The position numbers and the translations under genes were made by a program. The notes under the pieces are model-generated. The model searched no databases. It saw nothing but the letters and a program-made list of their open reading frames with translations, and had not been told where the DNA came from. This document shows positions 19,920 to 27,207 of a stretch of 38,972 nucleotides of DNA, piece after piece (the first letter of the stretch is position 1; each line of letters starts with the position of its first letter). This DNA is from Chrysochromulina parva. Taxonomy: Eukaryota; Haptophyta; Prymnesiales; Chrysochromulinaceae. The stretch lies in assembly GCA_002887195.1 (NCBI GenBank), contig PJAB01000130.1, positions 1-38,972 of the forward strand, written 5' to 3'.

Positions 19920-22079
19920 TCAGTCTTCACTCGCCGTTTCCTTGATCTTCACCTGTGCGACGAAGACTTTGCCACCGACGGCGACTGGCACCAACGCCGA
20001 TGTTGGGTCCGGCCTCGGGGATTTGCGATCCGAGGGCGATTCCATATTTGGGTCCGGCCGTTGGGATTTGCGATCCGAGGGCGATTCCGGGGCTGGGGGG
20101 TCGGCTACCGGTACGGCCGGGGGTTCGGCGCCCGGCTCGGCGCTCGGGCGCTTCCACTGAGTCTTCTTGGTGCCGTCCGCCGCCTTGTACCAGTAGTAAG
20201 TGCGACCGTCGGGCCCCTGGGCCTGCTTCCAGCCAGCCGGCAAGGACGGCACGGCTGCCGCCTTCTCGGCCGCCGCCTTCTCGGCTGCCGCCTTCTCCGC
20301 TGCCACGGTCTCGGCCGTCGCCGGTGTGCCATCTTCCGCACTCGAAGAGGCTCGTTGAGGTCTGGGCTTCTTGGGCTTCGACCACGGAAAGCAGCCATCG
20401 CCCGGCAAGTCCACGGGCTCAAGAGGGTCCAACGGCAACGCCGGAGCAGGGCTCTCCTTGACAAGCTTGTCGAGCAGCTGGCAGTCGCGCATCACGTGGG
20501 CGTGGCGTCGCTTTTCCATCAGTGTGAGTGCTGGGAGCGCAAGCAACAAAGGTCCGAAGAGGAGCGCTCGGTAGAGGGTCAGCTCGGTGGAGACTATCTC
20601 GGTTCGAGATGCGTGGTCGCTTTGCACCCAGTAGAGGCGCGCCACGTCTTTCCATCCGATGGTGTCCACGGTCAGCTCGCGAAGTCGCTCCTCATGCTCC
20701 CACCGAATCTCTTGGCGCAGCTGGGCCAGCGATGCGCAGGGCGTGTAGAGTGGCGCACGAACCCATCGGAATCCTGTGGAGCACTTGGTACAGCGGCTGC
20801 TGCCATCGTCGCTGCGCTCGGTGACGACGGCGTTGCAAGAGGGGCAAAGCCGCCAGTGCTGCGCTCGTGCGAGCCGGTTGCGCATGGAATCGGAGAGACC
20901 CGACCAATTGTCCTCAACCGAAGACGGGTATGGACATGGGTCTTTCGACCCTACGGGAAGACTCCCAGCCGTTGCCGTCGCTACGAGCCGTGTTGTGGTC
21001 CCCGCACGCCACGATTCCATGTGAGTCAGACCCACCGCGGTGTTCGACGGACCTGCGACCCACCGCGGGTTTTCACTCCCAGCCCCTTGGTTTTCACCGC
21101 GGATCGGCGACCCCTGAGCGTTTCTCTTCAGGCAACGGTCCACTTGCAGCCGCGCGGACGCTGCCACCACGGCCGTCTCCACTGCGTCGCCGTGGCGTAC
21201 CCGGGTTCGCCGCCCCCTCACCCTCGCTTGTACGACCGACGCAGCACGGTACCGGAAGCCTGTCGATCCCAAGTCCTTGGTGCCTCCGTAACGGTCGTTT
21301 GGAGTCGGTGCCATGGCGTCGTAGGAGACGCTGTCCTCTAGCATGGAATCCAGCCATCTGCGCTGCCTGTCGAGGTCGGACATAGGAGGGCCGCGAGAGC
21401 GAGGGTCTTCGAGCTCCTTCGAGCTCCTTCGCGTGTCCGAGCTCGAGTCCCTTTGCGTGTCCGAGCTCCTGGTCTCGCTCTCACTCTGAACCACAACGGG
21501 CGAAGTGGGGCCAGGCCCTGGCTCGGGTTCTTGCTCGGGTGGTGGTGCTGGTGCTGGTAACTCGGAATGACTTACTGATTCGATAGCCCAGCGAGGGCCC
21601 CAGGTGCTCATCTCCATCTTCTTGACGACCTTGACGCGATGCCTCGACGGAGACTCGGCCCTTTCGGAGGCTGCAGAATCGGGAGGGTCTGAGGCTGCTG
21701 GATCGAAAGTAAGAGCCGCAGCTGATCGCCGAAACGAGAAAGTGGGGCCGTGGCGAATGCGCTCCTCGACGGGCTGCACTTCCACTTTCCCCTCCGTGAC
21801 GAGAAGCTGGCGTTTGAAGAAGGTGTGCTGTTTGAGTTCGCTGCTCTTGGCGACTTCAGCGGACAGCCCGACCCCAAACATCGAACCTTGGTTCGAACTA
21901 GACGCCTTGCGTGCAGTGTTGAAGGCGCCTCGTGACCTCCCCAGCATGACAACTTGCGCGATTCCTGGTGAACTCTCAAGCTTCTCCGATTCCCTCGCAA
22001 TAGCAGCCGCAGCCTTCCAAAGCGATGGCGATCGCGCAGTCTGCGTCGAGCCAGCGTCGAGGGCTTGGGCGGGCGGCAT
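19920..22079 (-). CDS. WW-domain protein with zinc ribbon and membrane segment
   Basis: 719 residues from the first ATG; the frame upstream opens only with TTG, so an additional 5' exon cannot be excluded. Visible: an IQ-like segment (AASVVQARVRGRRTRVR); a CxxC...CxxC zinc-ribbon (CPSCNAVV...CTKCSTGF) at about 406-432; one hydrophobic helix (LYRALLFGPLLLALPALTLM) at about 500-522; an AAAEK repeat; and a WW domain at about 610-645 (LPAGWKQAQGPDGRTYYWYK...TQWKRP) with both signature Trp and the Tyr pair. WW domains bind Pro-rich ligands. The tail duplicates ESPSDRKS.RPDP. No specific orthologue recognised. Confidence 0.75.
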   Translation of the reverse strand: MPPAQALDAGSTQTARSPSLWKAAAAIARESEKLESSPGIAQVVMLGRSRGAFNTARKASSSNQGSMFGVGLSAEVAKSSELKQHTFFKRQLLVTEGKVEVQPVEERIRHGPTFSFRRSAAALTFDPAASDPPDSAASERAESPSRHRVKVVKKMEMSTWGPRWAIESVSHSELPAPAPPPEQEPEPGPGPTSPVVVQSESETRSSDTQRDSSSDTRRSSKELEDPRSRGPPMSDLDRQRRWLDSMLEDSVSYDAMAPTPNDRYGGTKDLGSTGFRYRAASVVQARVRGRRTRVRHGDAVETAVVAASARLQVDRCLKRNAQGSPIRGENQGAGSENPRWVAGPSNTAVGLTHMESWRAGTTTRLVATATAGSLPVGSKDPCPYPSSVEDNWSGLSDSMRNRLARAQHWRLCPSCNAVVTERSDDGSSRCTKCSTGFRWVRAPLYTPCASLAQLRQEIRWEHEERLRELTVDTIGWKDVARLYWVQSDHASRTEIVSTELTLYRALLFGPLLLALPALTLMEKRRHAHVMRDCQLLDKLVKESPAPALPLDPLEPVDLPGDGCFPWSKPKKPRPQRASSSAEDGTPATAETVAAEKAAAEKAAAEKAAAVPSLPAGWKQAQGPDGRTYYWYKAADGTKKTQWKRPSAEPGAEPPAVPVADPPAPESPSDRKSQRPDPNMESPSDRKSPRPDPTSALVPVAVGGKVFVAQVKIKETASED

Positions 22080-22469
22080 CGACGGCTGACGCGACAAGGA
22101 GGCTGGTTGCCTTTCGCGCGGTCGTCGGGACCGCGACGCCCGCGAGTGTGTCGCGAGTCGAGTCAAGTCAAGACAAGTTTAAGATCAAGTTTCAGGTCAA
22201 GTTCGAGTTCAAGACAAGCATGAACTGCATGAGATAATGAACATGATTGCGTCCGCGATGCAGATAATGAACATGATTGTGTACGCGATGGGGCCGTTCT
22301 CTGCCAAAGCGTCGGCCGAAGGATCGGCCGAAGCGTCAATATTTGTGTCCGCAGCGCGGAAAACTCGGAAAACGCGACCGTCTGTGTGATCTGTGTTTCC
22401 GTCCCGTGTGTGTCCCGGGTTCCACCGAGGGTTTTTTGCATGAGATTTCTGAGCTCTGTGAAGGTGTGA
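22080..22469. other. Divergent spacer between WW gene and sulfatase gene
   Basis: About 390 bp between the two ATGs. Contains short CAAGTC/AAGTTCAAG-like repeats near 22155-22215 and a duplicated GATAATGAACATGATTG (about 22233-22280). It probably carries both promoters and leaders. Confidence 0.45.
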
Positions 22470-25072
22470 ATGCTGGTCGGCTCGCCGCCCACGCTCTCGT
22501 GGCCTGCGACGAGGCACAGCGATACCTCGCCCAAACTCACGCGGCGAGCGCACTTCGTGCCCGATGGAGGCGTTCGCGAGCTCAGGCGGGCGGACACTGA
22601 TCCAAAGCAGAGTCTGAGAGTCAAGGAGTCGGGCACTTCGTGGCGCGTGCGCTGCTCGTGGCTCGTGGGAGCAGTGGGAGCGCTGCTCGTGTTGCTCGGC
22701 GGTGGCGGCCAATGGATCCTCAGTCAGCTCGATGCGATGTTCGAGCCGAGCGCTTCTCTTGGCGGCGGCGTGTTGCCCAACCGACGACGGCAGCAGCTCA
22801 AGCTTCCGCAACGGCTCAAGCTTCCGCAACGGCTCAAGCTTCCGCAACGGCTCAACATCCTGTATGTGCTGCTCGAGGACTTTGGCACGATCGGCTCCTC
22901 CGTGTTTCCGCTGCACACGCCGGGCGGCGCTCCTAATGGCACCACGCCACACCTCGAGGCGCTCGCGCGGCGCGGCGTGGCCTTCCAGCGAGCCTACTGC
23001 AGCGCACCGATCTGCAACCCGTCGCGCAGCTCAATGCTCACGGGTCGCCGGCCGTCGCACACGCGCGTGTTCAACAACTTTGACGAGTACGACGCGCACG
23101 TGCCGCCGGGCACGCCGCACCTCGTCCACTTCCTCCGCGATGCCGACCCGAGTGCGAGCGTCGCGTGCAGCGGCGGCAAGATCTTCCATGAGGCGTGCGA
23201 CTTCTTCCCTCGCGGCTTCTCCATTCCGGATGCGTCGCCGCCGCCGCCGACTGCCAACGAGCGTACGCTGATTGCGCTCGAAGCTCTCAGGTCCGCCTGG
23301 CCCCTGATGGCCCTTGATTGCCCTTGATTGCCTCTGATTGCGCCTCTGATTGCGCCTCTGATTGCCCTTGATGGCCTCTGATTGCGCCTCTGACTGCCCT
23401 TGATGGCCTCTGATTGCGCCTCTGATTGCGCCTGATGGCCTCTGATTGCGCCTCTGATTGCCCTTGATGGCCTCTGATTGCGCTCGACGTTCTCAGGTCC
23501 GAGGGCGGTGGTGACAGCGGTGGTGGTGGCGGCGGCGGCGGCGGCGCTGGCGCTGGCGGCGCTGAGGACATGATGAGCAACGACTACAAGAAGACCGATT
23601 CGACCATCAGCCTGCTGCGCCAGTACGCCCGCAACGGCGCTCGCTTCGTCCTCCCTGATGGTCCCTGATTGGCCCTAATTGCGTCGCTCATCAGGTACGC
23701 CCGCAACGGCACTCGCTTCTTCCTCGCGGTTGGGCTCTCGGCCACGCACGTGATGCGCCCGGGCGCCTTGTGCAGCGACCGCGCCGCGCGCGCAGGCAGC
23801 ACGGGCAGCCCGCGTGCGCGGCTCCCTCTGCCCGCGGCCGTGACGCTCGCGCCGGCTCGACAGGAGGAGAGGCGGCCTCCGCTGGTGACGTGGCCTAACT
23901 ACGACCTGAAGGCGGATGCTGCGATGCAGAAGCGCAAGCGGCGCATGTCGACGGCCGAGGCGCGGCTGGCAGTGAGCTCGTCCTACGCGTGCAGCCAGTC
24001 ACTTCTGATTGCCTCTGATTGCTTCTGATTGCTTCCCTCATCAGGTGAGCTCGTACTACGCGTGCGCGTCGCACGTGGACGCGCAGCTAGGCCGGCTGCT
24101 CGGCGCGCTCGAGACGACGCGCCTCGCGCCCACGACGGCGCTGATCGTGCATGCAGACCATGGGGTTTCGTTAGGACGGCACGGCCGTTGGTCCAAGTAT
24201 GCGCTGTACGAGGAGGTCACACGCGTGCCGCTGCTGATCATGGTGCCGGGGCTGCGTCAGGGCGTGTCGGTCACCGAGCTCGTGGAGGGCATCGACCTGC
24301 TGCCGACGCTGCTCGACCTGTGGGGAGTTGGGCGGGCGGACCCACCGAGTGTGGGCGCCGTCCCGGGCGGCGCGCGCTTCCGACTCGGAGGCCAAGCAAT
24401 CAACCTTGATGGCGACTCGCTGCTGCCGCTGCTGCTGCACGAGGCGCCCGAGACGGCGCCCGGAACGGCGCCCGGAACGGCGCCCGGAACGGCGCCCGGA
24501 ACGGCGCCCGGCGACGGTTGGGGGGGCGCGCCAGTGGGCGAGGCCGCGCTCTCGTGGGCGCTCTGGCCCAAGTGGTACGTACGCTCGGAGCTGCACGAGA
24601 GCTTTCGACGAAACCTGGTTGAGGAGCCTCTCGCAGGCGCGGCGGCGGTGACGGAGAAGAGCTGGCGAGGGGTGCAGGTGCGTCCGTCGGGGGCGGCCAG
24701 TCACTTCTAATTGCTATGCCTCTGATTGCTTCTGATCGATTCCCTCGTCAGCTCTATGTGCGCACGCGCCGGTACGCGTACACGCTCTACCTCAAGCTCG
24801 ATCCCGACAACCAGACCGATCCGAACTTCAAGGCTGCGGCGACGCGCTGGGAGGCGGGCACGTACCGGCTCGTCGACGAGACCCTCTACAACCTTGAGCT
24901 CGATCCGGGGGAAGCCAATAACATTGTGTACGACGGCGATCAGGCCGAGGCGCGCGGGCGGCTGCTCGAGCTTTGCCTGCGCGATTGGGGCGTGCGGCTG
25001 CGCGGGCCGCGCTCGACGAGCCGCCGCGTCCGAGCAAAGTATTTGGTGTCGCTCGCCAAAGGGGCGAGCTGA
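22470..25072 (+). CDS. Sulfatase, iduronate-2-sulfatase type, five exons
   Basis: Exons 22470-23290, 23497-23622, 23695-23971, 24045-24677 and 24752-25072 join in frame to about 725 residues. Hydrolyses sulfate esters, probably of polysaccharides, in the secretory or extracellular space. Residues 61-85 form a signal anchor. The catalytic signature is CNPSR at 182-186 (Cys normally converted to formylglycine), within AYCSAPICNPSRSSMLTG. Metal ligands: LLEDFG near 137 and HADHGVSLGRHGRWSKYALYE. Splicing rebuilds ARNGTRFFLAVG and LAVSSYYACASHVDAQLG, both typical of this family, which validates the introns. Inserts include KLPQRL (three copies), poly-Gly and APGT repeats. All four introns contain CTGATTGC-type units. 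Confidence 0.9.
23291..23496 (+). other. Sulfatase intron 1 (repeat-built)
   Basis: Exon CTCTCAG, intron GTCCGCC..., ending TTCTCAG, exon GTCCGAG. About 17 units of CTGATTGC(GC)CT type. A 28-bp segment at 23268-23295 recurs at 23474-23501 with 26 of 28 identities. The exonic copy itself contains CTGATTGCGC, the same sequence as the intron unit. Confidence 0.88.
23623..23694 (+). other. Sulfatase intron 2 (72 bp)
   Basis: The intron begins GTACGCCCGCAACGG, and the downstream exon begins with the same sequence (23623-23647 versus 23695-23719, 24 of 25 identical). The remainder has CCTGATGG/CCTGATTGG units and ends GCTCATCAG. Splicing gives LLRQ-YARNGTRFF. Confidence 0.9.
23972..24044 (+). other. 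Sulfatase intron 3 (73 bp)
   Basis: Starts GTGAGCTCG; the first 21 bp equal the start of the next exon with one mismatch (23972-23992 versus 24045-24065). Core GCCAGTCACTTCTGATTGCC with further CTGATTGC units, ending TTCCCTCATCAG. The core is shared with intron 4. Confidence 0.9.
24678..24751 (+). other. Sulfatase intron 4 (74 bp)
   Basis: Exon GTGCAG, intron GTGCGTCCG..., ending TCCCTCGTCAG, exon CTCTATGTG. Shares GCCAGTCACTTCTRATTGC and the 3' half with intron 3 but lacks a clear exon duplication. Confidence 0.88.
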
Positions 25073-25664
25073 TTCGCGAGATCGCGAGCTCAGCCTCCGG
25101 CCGCCCCGTCGGCGTGTGGAATGCCGAGACGGAGGCAGCCCGGAGCTGGGTCCTCTCACAAACCACGTGCAAGCATGAGCCCAACATGTGAGCCACACTA
25201 CGGCGTGGCGTGTGTATTTCGTATTCACTATTCAGAATCACAATCAGAAGACAGAACGCGTATTTGGGTACTGATGCGAGTTTGCCGGGGACGGCGTCGT
25301 ATAACCGGACGGGACGGGAAAGATCTTCAGAATCTGAGCCCCGCCGCTCCCCGGCTCCCGTGCCCTCGCAGGTCTTCCCCGGACTCCGCTCCCGGTCCCT
25401 CCGCTTCCGACGCGCTACGCGCTCAGTCCTCACGATGCCTCACGTCTCCAGTCGAGTCGGCGAGCAGGCGGAGCAGTGTCGTGTGCAGTGTCGCTCCGTC
25501 GCTGTCGGTCACTCTTCACCCTTGTATGAGCCGTCGGACACCCGAAGCGTCCCTTGCTGTGCTCTTCCGTAGGCTTCTCATCCAGGGTGCGTAGCGACAA
25601 TCCTTTTCTTGTCATCTTTAGCTTGTCGTCTCTCGCGTCGCCCCTCCCCTGCCTCGGTGTGGAC
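25073..25664. other. Convergent intergenic region, nothing recognised
   Basis: 3' flanks of the sulfatase gene and the RPA-helix gene. Several ORFs cross it on both strands without domain signatures. No repeat array was seen. Confidence 0.45.
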
Positions 25665-27023
25665 TCAGGCAGCCATGCCGGAGTACGGGCGCGGCCGCTT
25701 GAACGCCTTCTGGCCTTGGATGTCTTGCGCCGTGTTGGTGGCCACCGTCTCGAGTCCAAGGAGCTCTGCCGCCTTGCGCCGCTCCGCAGCGATCTTATGG
25801 GCCGTCGCGTGGGCCGTCGCGCGAGCCGTTGCGAGCTCGACGTGCTGCGCGGGCGTCAGTGGTGGCGGCGCCGGCGCGGGCGGCACACGCGGCACAGGCA
25901 GCAGTGGTGCTGCCGATGTGCCGGGCAGTGGGGCGTTGTAGCTGGTGCCTGCGGTAGCGGCGGTGGCGGCGGCAGCAACGGCAAAATGACCGGCTGCCTG
26001 TGCTGTTGTTGCGGGCCCAGCGCCGACCGTGGACGGCGGCGGCTGCATGCCCGCGGGCAGCGGCGCACTTCCAGCAGTGCCTCCGGCGGGAGGGTACCGA
26101 ACCCCCTGGCGGCGGGCGAGTGCCTGACGGCGTGATTCCTCGATCTTCTGGCGCTGTGCCTCCGTCAGAGTGCCGCTGTCGTCGACGCTGTCGGCGGTCA
26201 AGGGCGGCGTCGTCGTTGTCGCCGCCGCCGGCGCCGGCGCCCTTGCCGGCGCGATCGTCGCCTCGGCCGCAAACATGACCTCGTCGATGGCCGCCAATGG
26301 CGATGCCCACCCAGACAGCTGGGGCCGCGGCGTGATCGCGTGTGGCTCTGCGGCACCGTAAGCGGCACCGAGTGCCAGGGCACTGCGCTCCGGGGCCGCG
26401 GAAGGCAGCATGCGCTCGGACATCTGCTGCAGGAGGGCCATCTGCTGCAGGAGCGTGCCTTGCACCGCGCTGACTTGACCCTCGATCCTCTCGATCTGCA
26501 CGTCGATCACCCGGGCTCGCGACTGCTCGGCGGCAAGGGCCGCCTCGATGCGCTCAAGGGCCTGGACGACCGCATCAGGGACGGCAGGCGGCAGCGGTGG
26601 GACGGTGGGCGGCAAAGGGGCGGCACAGGGCGGGGCGATGGCCGATGGCGTATCGACGCCTGCTGCGGAGTTCACGCTGCCGCCGTCCCAGCACGTCCCT
26701 CCGCCATTTCCACCGCTGCTGCCCGCAGCCAGCTCCGATGCGAGTGCGGCGGCGTCGACAGGCTCAGTGGCGGATGTCACGGCATGGTCAGCAGTGATTT
26801 CAGCAGCTGCCTCGGGCTCGCGCTCCACAGCTTGCTCCTCCTTCTTGCACTTGCGCTTGGCTTCCTTGCGCCCGAGGCCAGCTCCCGTGGCAGCTGGGAC
26901 TGCAGGGGCTTCTGCGTCGCCACTGCTCCCCGCAGCCTCGGCAGAAGCAGCCGTGGCGGGCTCAGACGCGGCCAGGCGCGCGGTGGTCACCATGGCTCCC
27001 TTGCGGCGGTGGGATCTGTACAT
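25665..27023 (-). CDS. Ala/Pro-rich protein with an RPA32-binding-like helix
   Basis: 452 residues if started at the ATG at 27023 (MYRSHRRKG); in-frame ATGs at 27080 and 26993 are alternatives. The upstream one would overlap the divergent neighbour's leader. A helix at about 148-205 (VVQALERIEAALAAEQ...VQGTLLQQMALLQQM) suggests coiled-coil oligomerisation. At about 281-308 the sequence LTEAQRQKIEESRRQALARR strongly resembles the RPA32-binding helix at the N-terminus of SMARCAL1 and related sites in XPA and TIPIN. A basic KRPRPYSG motif closes the protein and KRKCKK lies near the start. A role at single-stranded DNA is inference; no catalytic domain is visible. Confidence 0.65.
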   Translation of the reverse strand: MYRSHRRKGAMVTTARLAASEPATAASAEAAGSSGDAEAPAVPAATGAGLGRKEAKRKCKKEEQAVEREPEAAAEITADHAVTSATEPVDAAALASELAAGSSGGNGGGTCWDGGSVNSAAGVDTPSAIAPPCAAPLPPTVPPLPPAVPDAVVQALERIEAALAAEQSRARVIDVQIERIEGQVSAVQGTLLQQMALLQQMSERMLPSAAPERSALALGAAYGAAEPHAITPRPQLSGWASPLAAIDEVMFAAEATIAPARAPAPAAATTTTPPLTADSVDDSGTLTEAQRQKIEESRRQALARRQGVRYPPAGGTAGSAPLPAGMQPPPSTVGAGPATTAQAAGHFAVAAAATAATAGTSYNAPLPGTSAAPLLPVPRVPPAPAPPPLTPAQHVELATARATAHATAHKIAAERRKAAELLGLETVATNTAQDIQGQKAFKRPRPYSGMAA

Positions 27024-27207
27024 CGACAGGAGAGGGGAGGGGTGCTGAAGCGATGAGCTCCGGAACGTGAAGAGATGCATGCAAGTCGCAACCTATTCGC
27101 CGACCGGTTGCGAGAGCGAGGGGCGTGGAGGGCCGGGGGGGTGTACTCGACCGCTTTTGGGGGGAACCCGGTACCGGGACCCCTCCTTACTTTCGGTCAA
27201 AAGGGTC
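27024..27207. promoter_or_regulatory. Divergent promoter region with uncertain starts
   Basis: About 184 bp between the preferred ATGs of the RPA-helix gene (-) and the membrane-protein gene (+). Longer N-terminal alternatives of the two genes would overlap here, which argues for the shorter starts. Contains a GGGG-rich stretch (about 27119-27170). Confidence 0.4.
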
